A DNA stretch of 25,596 nucleotides from Deltaproteobacteria bacterium. Its GTDB lineage: Bacteria; Desulfobacterota_C; Deferrisomatia; Deferrisomatales; JACRMM01. The notes under the pieces were generated by a model. That model saw only the letters and a list, made by a program, of their open reading frames with translations. It was not told the origin of the DNA and made no database searches. The number at the start of each line of letters is the position of its first letter. Position 1 is the stretch's first letter. Position numbers and translations under genes: made by a program. The stretch lies in contig JACRCS010000113.1 of the NCBI GenBank assembly GCA_016218905.1, forward strand, positions 1-25,596. Reading direction: 5' to 3'. Below, one piece after another: positions 7,182 through 14,160 of this stretch.

Positions 7182-8156
7182 ATGACCGCCGAGAGCTTGA
7201 AGTCGGGCAGCAGGCTGGAACGGGTCCTCCGCGCGGGCCACTTCGCCGTCACGGGCGAGCTCGGACCGCCGCAGAGCGCCGACCGCGAGCACATCGTGAA
7301 GAAGGTCGCCCACCTGAAGGGCGTCGTCGACGCCGTCAACATCACCGACAACCAGACGGCCGTCGTCCGCATGTCGAGTCTCGGCGCCTCGGTCATCGCG
7401 GTCCAGGAGGGCCTCGAGCCCGTGATGCAGATGACCTGCCGGGACCGCAACCGCCTGGCGATGCAGGCCGACTACCTGAGCGCCTACGCCCTCGGCGTCC
7501 GAAACCTCCTGGCCCTGACCGGCGACCACCAGTCCTTCGGGAATCATCCCACCGCCAAGAACGTCCACGACCTCGATTCCCTCCAGCAGGTCCGGATGAT
7601 GAGGGACCTTCGGGACCTGCGGAAGTTCCAGTGCGGAGATCCCGTGAAGGGCCAGGAGCCTCGGTTCTTCATCGGCGCCGCGGCGGCGCCCGAAGCCCAC
7701 CCCCTCGAGTGGCGGCCCTACCGCCTGGCGAAGAAGGCCGACGCGGGGGCCGATTTCGTCCAGACCCAGCTCGTCTACAACGTGCCCGCGTTCCGCAGGT
7801 TCATGGAAGAGGCCCGGCGGCTCCGGGTTCACGAGCAGCTCTCGATCCTCGTGGGCGTGGGACCGCTCAAGGGGCCCGTGATGGCCCGCTACATGCGCGA
7901 CTTCGTCCCGGGCGTCACGATGCCGGAGCACGTCATCGAGCGCCTCGAGGCCGCGGCCCGGGGCCTCCCGCCCGAGGAGAAGGAGGCGCGGCAGAAGGCG
8001 TGGCGCGACGAGGGAATCCGGATGTGCATCGAGCTCATCCAGGAGCTCCGGGAGATCGAGGGCGTCGCCGGCGTGCACGTGATGGCCATCGAGTGGGAGG
8101 AGGCGGTCCGGCCCATCGTGGAGGGCGCGGGCCTCCTGCCCCGGCCGGAGGTGTGA
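7182..8156 (+). CDS. metF: Methylenetetrahydrofolate reductase, copy 2 (MetF2)
   Basis: A 324-residue paralogue of MetF1 with the same barrel motifs: GELGPPQSA, NITDNQTAVVRMSS, TCRDRNRLAMQADYLSAYALG, LALTGDHQ, FVQTQLVYN and GVHVMAIEWEE. The catalytic-region Glu and Asp are present in both copies, so neither looks dead. It differs mainly in the middle (residues about 120-165) and the helical stretch before the C-terminus. The start lies one base after the metV stop with GAGGG five bases upstream. It is followed after one base by hdrCB2. Strong coupling with metV suggests this is the canonical MetVF partner and MetF1 the extra arm, though this is an inference. Confidence 0.93.
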   Translation: MTAESLKSGSRLERVLRAGHFAVTGELGPPQSADREHIVKKVAHLKGVVDAVNITDNQTAVVRMSSLGASVIAVQEGLEPVMQMTCRDRNRLAMQADYLSAYALGVRNLLALTGDHQSFGNHPTAKNVHDLDSLQQVRMMRDLRDLRKFQCGDPVKGQEPRFFIGAAAAPEAHPLEWRPYRLAKKADAGADFVQTQLVYNVPAFRRFMEEARRLRVHEQLSILVGVGPLKGPVMARYMRDFVPGVTMPEHVIERLEAAARGLPPEEKEARQKAWRDEGIRMCIELIQELREIEGVAGVHVMAIEWEEAVRPIVEGAGLLPRPEV

Positions 8157-8157
8157 G

Positions 8158-9570
8158 GTGGAAGCGGAGTCGAGGGAACGCTTCGAGCCGAGCGCAGACC
8201 TCGCGCGGGAGGTCGAGAGGAAGAGCGGTCAGAATCCCTTCCTCTGCTACCAGTGCGTCCGCTGCTCCAGCGGATGCCCTCTGACGGACTTCTTCGACTA
8301 CAACCCCAACCAGGTGATGCGGCTCGTCCAGGTCGGGGACGAGGCCGCCCTCCGGGCCAAGACGCCGTGGCTCTGCGCCTCCTGCCTCACCTGCACGACG
8401 CGCTGTCCCCAGGGGCTCGACATCGCGCGGATCATGGAGAGCCTGACGCAACTCGCCCGGGAACGCGGCATCCCGCCCGCCGTTCCGGAAGTGGCGCTCT
8501 TCAACACCGTCTTCCTGAAGGGCGCGAACCTCTTCGGGCGGGTGTACGAGCTGGGGCTCTTCGGCTCCATGAACCTCCTGAGCGGAAACCTCCTGCACGA
8601 CCTCGACCTGGGCGTTCAGGTGCTCAAGAGGGGAAAGCTGAACCTTCTGCCCGCCTTCGCGAGAGCCCGTCCCGACCGGGCGACGGACCTCCGGCCCACC
8701 TCGAAGCAGGTCGGGTACTACCCCGGCTGCTCGCTCCACTCCCTGGCGAGGGAGTTCGACAGCTCGTTCCGCGCCGTGGCGGCGGAGCTCGGGCGCGAGC
8801 TCGTCGAGCCGAAGGGGTGGACGTGCTGCGGGGCGAGCCCCGCCCACAAGGTGGACCACTACGCGGGCCTCAAGGCGCCGCTCACGAACCTCGCCCTCCT
8901 GGAGGCGAGCGGGCTCCAGGAGGTCGTCGCGCCCTGCGCGGCCTGTTTCAACCGCTTCCGGGCGGCGGCCCGCGAGGCGCGGGCGGATCCGGCCCTCCGG
9001 ACCCGGCTCGCCCGGGACATGGGACGCGAGTACGGGGATTCGGTGGCGGTGCGCTCGATCTCGGACTGGCTCGCGAACGCGGTGGGCCCGGAGGCGCTCC
9101 GGGAACGGGTGGTCCGGCCGCTGGAGGGCCTCAAGGTCGCGTGCTACTACGGCTGCCTTCTCACCCGTCCGCCGAAGGTCACCGGCCACCCGCATCCCGA
9201 GTACCCGACGGAGCTCGACGAGGTGGTAAAGGCCCTGGGGGCCGAGCCTCTCGACTGGAACGACAAGACGACCTGCTGCGGCGGCAGCCTCGCCCTGCCC
9301 GCCAAGGGGATCGTGCTCGCCCTCAGCCGGAGGATCGTCGAGAGCGCCCAGGCCGCCGGCGCCCAGGTCATCGCGGTGGCGTGTCCGCTCTGCGACGCGA
9401 ACCTGGACGGACGGCAGCTCCAGATGGAAGGCCTCGGCCGGCGCACGCCGGTGCTCTACGTCACGCAGCTCGCGGCCCTGGCGTTCGGACTGAGCGGCAA
9501 GGCAGTCGGGTTGGAGCGGAAACTGGTGGATCCCAGACCCGTCCTGAAAGCAGTGGGGCTTCGGCCTTAA
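8158..9570 (+). CDS. hdrCB: Fused heterodisulfide reductase subunits HdrC-HdrB, copy 2
   Basis: A 470-residue paralogue of the protein at 1240 with the same HdrC-then-HdrB order. HdrC clusters: C30, C33, C36, C40 and C73, C76, C79, C83. HdrB CCG motifs: YYPGCSLH, GWTCCGASPAH and PCAAC for the first, YYGCLLTRPP, TTCCGGS and ACPLC for the second. All ligands are kept. Translation starts at GTG 8158 with GGAGGTG four bases upstream and one base after metF2. The duplicated metF-hdrCB gene order suggests the pair was copied as a unit and that each MetF has its own HdrCB. Which electrons flow to which is unknown. Confidence 0.9.
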   Translation: MEAESRERFEPSADLAREVERKSGQNPFLCYQCVRCSSGCPLTDFFDYNPNQVMRLVQVGDEAALRAKTPWLCASCLTCTTRCPQGLDIARIMESLTQLARERGIPPAVPEVALFNTVFLKGANLFGRVYELGLFGSMNLLSGNLLHDLDLGVQVLKRGKLNLLPAFARARPDRATDLRPTSKQVGYYPGCSLHSLAREFDSSFRAVAAELGRELVEPKGWTCCGASPAHKVDHYAGLKAPLTNLALLEASGLQEVVAPCAACFNRFRAAAREARADPALRTRLARDMGREYGDSVAVRSISDWLANAVGPEALRERVVRPLEGLKVACYYGCLLTRPPKVTGHPHPEYPTELDEVVKALGAEPLDWNDKTTCCGGSLALPAKGIVLALSRRIVESAQAAGAQVIAVACPLCDANLDGRQLQMEGLGRRTPVLYVTQLAALAFGLSGKAVGLERKLVDPRPVLKAVGLRP

Positions 9571-9585
9571 CCGGGAGGTTCGACC

Positions 9586-10224
9586 GTGCTGGTCAAACAC
9601 CTCATGTCGCCCGAACCCGTCTCCATCTCGCCGGACCAGTCGGTGGCGGACGCGAGCGAGCTCATGACGAGCCGCGCCATCCGACACCTTCCCGTGCTGG
9701 AGGAGGGCCGCCTCGTCGGGCTCGTCACCCGGACCTCCCTGGCGGCGGCCCTCCCGGGCCTGGGCACGGGACTGACCCGCTTCGAGTACAACTACCTGAC
9801 CGCCAACACGAGCGTCCGGGACGTGATGATCCGGGAGCCGATGCTCGGGACCGAGGAGATGCCGGCCGAAGAGGCGGCCCGGATCATGAACGCGAACCGG
9901 ATCAGCAGCCTCGTCGTGGTGCGGGACGGCAGACCCGTCGGCATCATCACCGACACGGACATCTTCGAGGCCATGCTCGAACTGCTGGGCGCCCGGAGGA
10001 CGGGCGTACGCCTGACCGTCCACCTGCCCGACGCTCCGGGGGAGCTCGCGAAGCTCTCGGGCGCGATCGGGGCCCTCGGCGGCAACATCACGGCCGTGGG
10101 GTGCTGGCCCGTGGAGAGTGGGGTGTGGGGGGCGGTCTTGAAGGTCCAGAACCTGACGCTCGAGTCCATCACCGGCGCGCTGTCGGCCCTGCCCAGTGTG
10201 GTCCTGGTCGACGCCAGGGCGTAG
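9586..10224 (+). CDS. CBS-pair and ACT domain protein (AcuB-like)
   Basis: A 212-residue cytosolic protein. Two CBS motifs: VKHLMSPEPVSISPDQSV with IRHLPVLEEGRLVGLVT (residues about 2-55), and VRDVMIREPM with ISSLVVVRDGRPVGIITDTD (about 75-128). An ACT-type domain follows (VRLTVHLPDAPGELAKLSG to AVGCW, about 140-190). CBS pairs bind adenosyl nucleotides and ACT domains bind amino acids or similar small ligands, so this is a likely sensor or allosteric regulator, not an enzyme. The GTG start has GGGAGG seven bases upstream. It is the last gene before a strong terminator, 15 nt after hdrCB2, so it probably senses energy state or a metabolite for the MetF-Hdr system. The target is unproven. Confidence 0.85.
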   Translation: MLVKHLMSPEPVSISPDQSVADASELMTSRAIRHLPVLEEGRLVGLVTRTSLAAALPGLGTGLTRFEYNYLTANTSVRDVMIREPMLGTEEMPAEEAARIMNANRISSLVVVRDGRPVGIITDTDIFEAMLELLGARRTGVRLTVHLPDAPGELAKLSGAIGALGGNITAVGCWPVESGVWGAVLKVQNLTLESITGALSALPSVVLVDARA

Positions 10225-10258
10225 ACTCCCTCCGGAAAGTGCCTTTCCGGAGGGAGTC
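10224..10258 (+). terminator. Perfect 16-bp stem terminator of the MetF-Hdr operon
   Basis: Bases 10224-10239 pair without mismatch to 10243-10258 around a TGC loop. The stem starts on the last base of the CBS-ACT stop codon. The following sequence (AGTTGTCAGTTTTC) is only moderately T-rich. It is well placed to end the plus-strand operon and, being symmetric, may also stop eutC read-through from the other side. Confidence 0.8.
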
Positions 10259-10320
10259 AGTTGTCAGTTTTCGGTCATCAGTCGAAACGAATGTCGTCCG
10301 GGCGTCAGGTCGAAAGCTGA
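10259..10320. repeat. Short-word repeat between the terminator and eutC
   Basis: The 62-nt convergent space has degenerate TCAG/GTC/TCGG words (for example ttttcggtcatcagtcg and gcgtcaggtcgaaagc). It resembles the other word-repeat patches at 5937-5963 and 23271-23346. No gene is seen. Confidence 0.35.
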
Positions 10321-11154
10321 TCACCGATCACGGAGGGCGCCCCGTTGGACAGGCGTCTTCCCGGCTGAAGAGGACCGGGCGGTCCTCTCCTCCGAGAGTG
10401 CCGGTCCCTGGAGCCGCTCGTCCTTCAGGGCGATCCCGGTGAGCCTCCGCCTCCGTGCCTCCGTCATGAGGTAGACGAGCGCGTCGGCGGCCTCTTCGTA
10501 CCCGAGCCCTTCCGGCCGCACGTTCGAGATGCAGTTGCGCTCCGCGTCGGTGCGCCCGGGCCGGGGTCCGTAGGTGAGGTAGATACCCAGGCTGTCGGCG
10601 GCGCTCAGGCCGGGCCGCTCGCCGAACAGGACGGCGACCAGCTCGCTTCGGAGCAGCGCTCCGATCTCATCCCCGAGCGCCACCCTCCCCTGCCGGGCGA
10701 CGACGACGGGCGCGATTCGCCAGCCGAGGCCGCTCAACCGGCCCGCCGCGGCGCGGAGCAGGGCGCCTGCGTTACGGTGGACGGCGAGGGGGGAGAGGCC
10801 GTCGGCGAGCACGAACGCGGCGTCGCAGCCCCCGGGAGAGGCCCTCCCCTCCAGGAGCTTCCTCGACGCGGGGTCCAGACGGCGGCCCAGGTCGGGCCGG
10901 CGCAGGTAGACCTCCCGGGTCCCGGCGGCGCTGTCGACGCAGAGCACGTCGAACCCGTCGCGCCGGAGCTCGTCCCCCAGGGCCTCGGCTTCGAAGGGGA
11001 GGTGGACGGCGTCCCGGGCGCGGGCGTGCGCGAGCTGGAAGTCGAGCAGCTCACGGGTCGGAAGGGCGTGACCGGCGCGGCCCAGGGCGATCCTCGCCGC
11101 GGTGAAGCGCCGCAGGGCCCGCCACGGGTCGGAAGTGACGAAGTCATCGCGCAC
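10321..11154 (-). CDS. eutC: Ethanolamine ammonia-lyase small subunit EutC
   Basis: A 277-residue EutC, the small subunit that with EutB binds adenosylcobalamin and splits ethanolamine to acetaldehyde and ammonia. Family segments: ARIALGRAG, QLAHARARDAVHLPF, EVYLRRPDLGRRL, AAFVLADGLSPLAV, GRVALGDEIGALL, FGERPGLSAADSLGIYLTYG and NCISNV. The GTG start at 11154 has GGAGGG just upstream and overlaps the eutB 3' end by 11 bases, typical of translational coupling. The C-terminus has about 28 extra Ser/Arg-rich residues after LKDERLQG that are not conserved-looking. No microcompartment shell, eutA or eutD genes are in the window. Confidence 0.93.
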   Translation of the reverse strand: MRDDFVTSDPWRALRRFTAARIALGRAGHALPTRELLDFQLAHARARDAVHLPFEAEALGDELRRDGFDVLCVDSAAGTREVYLRRPDLGRRLDPASRKLLEGRASPGGCDAAFVLADGLSPLAVHRNAGALLRAAAGRLSGLGWRIAPVVVARQGRVALGDEIGALLRSELVAVLFGERPGLSAADSLGIYLTYGPRPGRTDAERNCISNVRPEGLGYEEAADALVYLMTEARRRRLTGIALKDERLQGPALSEERTARSSSAGKTPVQRGALRDR

Positions 11155-12568
11155 CGCGTCCCTCCGGCTCTCCGTCTCCCCCATCCTCCAGCAGCGCCAC
11201 GGCGGAGCGGACGAGCGGGTTCGAGCGATCATACCGGGCCAGGCGCCGCTCCCGGAAGATTCCCATCCGCTCCAGCCACTCCTCGAACTCGGGCGCGGGC
11301 CTGAGCCCCAGGGTCTCCCGCAGGTAGAGGACGTCGTGAAAGGACGTGCTCTGGTAGCCGAGCATCACGTCGTCGGCTCCGGGCACGCCCATCACGTAGG
11401 TGCAGCCCGCCACGGCGAGGAGCGTGAGCAGGCCGTCCATGTCGTCCTGGTCAGCCTCCGCGTGATTCGTGTAGCAGACGTCGCACCCCATGGGGAGGCC
11501 CAGGAGCTTTCCGCAGAAGTGGTCCTCGAGGCCGGCGCGGGTGATCTGCTTGCCGTCGTACAGGTACTCCGGGCCGATGAACCCGACGACCGTGTTGACG
11601 AGCAGGGGCTCGAGGCGCCGCGCCACCGCGTAAGCCCGGGCTTCGCAGGTCTGCTGGTCGACCCCGCCGTGGCCCTCGGCCGAGAGCGCGCTCCCCTGGC
11701 CGGTTTCAAAGTACATGACGTTTCGGCCCAAGGTGCCGCGCCCGAGCGAGAGCGCGGCCGAGCGGGCCTCGTCGAGGAGGGCCAGCGAGACGCCGAAGCT
11801 CCGGTTCGCCGCCTCGGTCCCGGCGATGGACTGGAAGACGAGGTCGACGGGCGCTCCCGCCTCCAGGGCGCGAAGCTGGGTCGTCACGTGGGCGAGGACG
11901 CACCCTTGCGTGGGGATCTGGAAGCGCTCGCGGAGCTCGTCGAGCATCCGCAGGAGGGAGACCACCCGGCCCGGGCTGTCCGTCGCCGGATTGATGCCGA
12001 TGACCGCGTCGCCGCAGCCGTAGAGGAGCCCGTCCAGAATCGAGGCGGCGATCCCCTTCGGGTCGTCGGTGGGGTGGTTCGGCTGGAGCCGGGAGGAGAG
12101 CCTGCCCGCCAGGCCGAGCGTGTTGCGAAAACGCGTCACGACGCGGCACTTGCGCGCGACCGCGATGAGGTCCTGGTTGCGCATGAGCTTCGAGACGGCC
12201 GCCGCCATCTCCGGCGTGATTGCGGGCGCCGCGGCTGCGAGGGCGTCGGAGTCGGTCTCGGAGGCGAGGAGCCAGTTTCGGAAGTCCCCCACGGTGAACG
12301 AGGAGAGGGGCCCGAAGGCGGCGCGGTCGTGACTGTCGAGGATGAGCCGCGTCACCTCGTCCGTCTCGTACGGGATCAACGGCTCCGCAAGGAAGCGCTC
12401 CAGGGGGACTTCGGCCAGGGCGAGGCGGGCCGCCACGCGCTCCTCCCCGCTCTGCGCCGCCAACCCGGCGAGCTGGTCGCCGGAACGCTCCCGGCTCGCC
12501 TTCGCCAGGAGCGCCTTCAGATCGGGGAATTGGTACGTCCGCCGCCCCACGGACCGGGTAATCGTCAC
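11144..12568 (-). CDS. eutB: Ethanolamine ammonia-lyase large subunit EutB
   Basis: The catalytic TIM-barrel subunit of ethanolamine ammonia-lyase, 474 residues from the GTG at 12568 (minus-strand GGAGG eight bases before). Conserved stretches: YQFPDLKALLAKAS near the N-terminus with ERSGDQLAG, GINPATDSPG, VGFIGPEYLYDGKQITRAGL, LPMGCDVCYTNHAEADQDDM (which holds the active-site Asp segment) and VMGVPGADDVMLGYQ. The open frame continues to 12760, but the extra residues translate the 30-bp tandem duplication upstream and are not family-like, so the longer start is rejected. Function needs adenosylcobalamin. Ammonia and acetaldehyde products could feed acetyl-CoA metabolism, an inference only. 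Confidence 0.94.
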   Translation of the reverse strand: MTITRSVGRRTYQFPDLKALLAKASRERSGDQLAGLAAQSGEERVAARLALAEVPLERFLAEPLIPYETDEVTRLILDSHDRAAFGPLSSFTVGDFRNWLLASETDSDALAAAAPAITPEMAAAVSKLMRNQDLIAVARKCRVVTRFRNTLGLAGRLSSRLQPNHPTDDPKGIAASILDGLLYGCGDAVIGINPATDSPGRVVSLLRMLDELRERFQIPTQGCVLAHVTTQLRALEAGAPVDLVFQSIAGTEAANRSFGVSLALLDEARSAALSLGRGTLGRNVMYFETGQGSALSAEGHGGVDQQTCEARAYAVARRLEPLLVNTVVGFIGPEYLYDGKQITRAGLEDHFCGKLLGLPMGCDVCYTNHAEADQDDMDGLLTLLAVAGCTYVMGVPGADDVMLGYQSTSFHDVLYLRETLGLRPAPEFEEWLERMGIFRERRLARYDRSNPLVRSAVALLEDGGDGEPEGRGAR

Positions 12569-12604
12569 GAGCCACGCCTCCGGGAGAGTGTCGGTTCCCC
12601 CTTG

Positions 12605-12632
12605 TTTGTACCGCGAGACGGGTGGGATACAA
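12605..12632 (-). promoter_or_regulatory. Candidate eutBC promoter
   Basis: On the minus strand TTGTAT (12632-12627) and TACAAA (12610-12605) are separated by 16 bases, a moderate sigma-70-type match that would start transcription about 30 nt before the eutB GTG. The match is weak enough to be chance. Confidence 0.35.
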
Positions 12633-12640
12633 CCGGTTAC

Positions 12641-12700
12641 CGGGAGACTTTGTGGGAGTGGTCTCCAGACCGGGAGACTTTGTGGGAGTGGTCTCCAGAC
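12641..12700. repeat. Perfect 30-bp tandem duplication upstream of eutB
   Basis: Bases 12641-12670 are repeated exactly at 12671-12700. Each unit contains GGTCT-CC-AGACC, a small inverted repeat. The copies lie just upstream of the eutBC promoter candidate, inside the 294-nt gene-free stretch between eutB and the multiheme cytochrome gene. Confidence 0.9.
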
Positions 12701-12767
12701 CACGATCTCGGCCGAAGGCCGACCCCCGGAAAAAGCATGCGGGGACCTCCGCCGGCTCACGCGAAGA

Positions 12768-12788
12768 AGCCCGGCTTTCGGCCGGGCT
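12768..12788 (-). terminator. Hairpin after the multiheme cytochrome gene (distal)
   Basis: AGCCCGGC (12768-12775) pairs with GCCGGGCT (12781-12788) around TTTCG. On the minus strand it is followed by TCTTCG, a weak T-run. It probably ends cytochrome transcription before eutB. Confidence 0.55.
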
Positions 12789-12813
12789 CCCTCTTACTCC
12801 GATCGGGCCGGAC

Positions 12814-12841
12814 GAGGGCGGGGACGGAGGCCCCCGCCCTC
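12814..12841 (-). terminator. Hairpin after the multiheme cytochrome gene (proximal)
   Basis: GAGGGCGGGG (12814-12823) pairs with CCCCGCCCTC (12832-12841) around an 8-nt loop, starting about 20 nt past the cytochrome stop. There is no T-tract, so it may be an mRNA 3' stabiliser or part of a tandem terminator with the hairpin at 12768. Confidence 0.5.
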
Positions 12842-12862
12842 GGCTCCGGCCCATCGGGGTTG

Positions 12863-13924
12863 TCAGTGGCAATTGTGGCAACTGGCCATGTTGCCGTACG
12901 TCATGTTCAGATCGTGGCAGTTCTGGCAGACCGTCCGGACGCTTTCCTTGGAGGTGTGACCGGAGAACCCGTGCACCCAGGTCGAGCCGGGGGGCACCCG
13001 GTCGCCGGTGGCCGTGAAGTGGCACGTGAAGCAGCTCACGCCGGCGCTCCCGCCCTTCAGGTCGGCTCCGTGACACGGCTCGCACGTCCCGGTGCCCTGG
13101 GTGTTTGCCTGCGTGCCGTGGAAAGTGGCCGACTTTTTGTCGAGCCACGGCTGACCCGTGGCGTGCGTCGCCCCTCCGCCGCCGGTCGCGTGGCAGTCGT
13201 GGCACGCCGCGGGGCCGGTCTGGAAGCCCCTCATGAGCGTGTGACAGGAGTTGCAGACGGCCTCCTGCGCCGCCAGAGCGGCGTGCGGAACGGTCCCGTG
13301 GACCCAGGCAGAGCCGGCCGGCACCCGGGCACCGGTCGGGCCGAAGTGGCACTGGGAGCAGAAGGCGTCGATACCCGAGGAACCCCCGTGGCAGCCCTGA
13401 CAGGAGGCGGGATCGGCGGCATAGGCGTCCCCGTGGAAGACCGGTGCGGACGCCTTGTCGAGCCACGCCTGGCCGGTGGGGTGCGTCGCCCCTCCGGGGC
13501 CGCCGGTCGGGTGGCAATCGTGGCACGCTGCGGGGACGGCCACGAAGCTCCTCGTAATCAAGTGGCAGGAGGTGCAGACGCTCTCGTGCGCCGCCAGATC
13601 GGCGTGGGGAACGGTCCCGTGGATCCAGGCCGAGCCGGGCGGCACCCGGGAGCCGGTGGGGCCGAAGTGGCACTGGGAGCAGAAGGCGTCGATACCCGAG
13701 GAACCCCCGTGACAGCCCTGACAGTAGGTGGGGTCGGCGGCGTAGGCGTCGCCGTGGAAGAGCGGTGCGGAGGCGGCCTGCGCGGAGGCCGCGACGAACC
13801 ACGATTGGCCGAGGGAGTGCGGCGCGCCCGGCCCCCCTCCCTGCCCCGTGCCGGCCGATTGACTGCACCCTACCAGTCCGGCCGCAAGTCCGAGGCCCCA
13901 AACCACCAGAAGAAACCGACCCAT
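12863..13924 (-). CDS. Dodecaheme cytochrome c lipoprotein, three tetraheme repeats
   Basis: A 353-residue lipoprotein: signal MGRFLLVVWGLGLAAGLVGC with lipobox LVGC (Cys20). It carries twelve CxxCH heme motifs: CQGCH, CSQCH, CTSCH, CHDCH, the same series again (CQGCH, CSQCH, CNSCH, CHDCH), then CEPCH, CFTCH, CQNCH, CHNCH. The order defines three tetraheme modules of about 100-107 residues, modules 1 and 2 nearly identical and 3 more diverged, each with an HG(T/F)..PPGS-type stretch. The role is extracytoplasmic electron transfer, and the lipid anchor places it on a membrane face. The ATG at 13924 is chosen for the signal peptide and a GAGGAG about six bases upstream. The specific partner is unknown, and no enzyme motif besides hemes is seen. 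Confidence 0.88.
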   Translation of the reverse strand: MGRFLLVVWGLGLAAGLVGCSQSAGTGQGGGPGAPHSLGQSWFVAASAQAASAPLFHGDAYAADPTYCQGCHGGSSGIDAFCSQCHFGPTGSRVPPGSAWIHGTVPHADLAAHESVCTSCHLITRSFVAVPAACHDCHPTGGPGGATHPTGQAWLDKASAPVFHGDAYAADPASCQGCHGGSSGIDAFCSQCHFGPTGARVPAGSAWVHGTVPHAALAAQEAVCNSCHTLMRGFQTGPAACHDCHATGGGGATHATGQPWLDKKSATFHGTQANTQGTGTCEPCHGADLKGGSAGVSCFTCHFTATGDRVPPGSTWVHGFSGHTSKESVRTVCQNCHDLNMTYGNMASCHNCH

Positions 13925-13990
13925 ACACCGCTCCTCTTCCCCCCGAAGCTTCGGCTCGCGAGGGCCTCGGCTGAGAGAACAGCATTCGAG

Positions 13991-14010
13991 ACCCTTCTTT
14001 TTAGAAGGGT
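13991..14010. promoter_or_regulatory. 8-bp hairpin/operator at the cytochrome transcription start
   Basis: ACCCTTCT (13991-13998) and AGAAGGGT (14003-14010) are perfect inverse copies around TTTT. It overlaps the transcription start predicted from the promoter at 14014-14041 (about 14007). It could be a repressor operator or a 5' stem-loop of the cytochrome mRNA. A terminator is less likely at this spot. Confidence 0.55.
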
Positions 14011-14013
14011 TCA

Positions 14014-14041
14014 ATTCTACGAACGCGTCCCACCGAGTCAA
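14014..14041 (-). promoter_or_regulatory. Strong sigma-70-type promoter for the cytochrome gene
   Basis: On the minus strand TTGACT (14041-14036) and TAGAAT (14019-14014) are separated by 16 bases, each matching consensus at five of six. The implied start near 14007 gives an 80-nt leader to the ATG at 13924. Confidence 0.65.
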
Positions 14042-14089
14042 GTCCCTTTATGCCCCAGCCGAAGGAGACCTCGTCCCGCTTCTACCGCC

Positions 14090-14119
14090 TTGGCGGGCCG
14101 GGAGCTCTTCTTGGATAAT
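14090..14119 (+). promoter_or_regulatory. Candidate promoter of the GHL10-PPIase gene
   Basis: TTGGCG (14090-14095) and GATAAT (14114-14119) are 18 bases apart. Transcription would start near 14126, about 35 nt before the ATG at 14161. It is divergent from the cytochrome promoter, and the two -35 regions lie about 50 nt apart. Confidence 0.45.
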
Positions 14120-14160
14120 GCAGGGCGAACGAACCGCGGATGCCCCTTCCAGGAGTACGG

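Noticed and set aside
8253..10442. A 729-codon plus-strand frame over hdrCB2 and the CBS-ACT gene
   Set aside because: It overlaps two real genes in another frame and reads as an Arg/Pro/Gly-rich artefact.
12641..12700. CRISPR-like array upstream of eutB
   Set aside because: Only two adjacent 30-bp copies, with no spacers and no cas genes.
12569..12760. N-terminal extension of EutB to an ATG at 12760
   Set aside because: The added residues translate the 30-bp tandem repeat, while GTG 12568 has a GGAGG site and family homology begins right after it.
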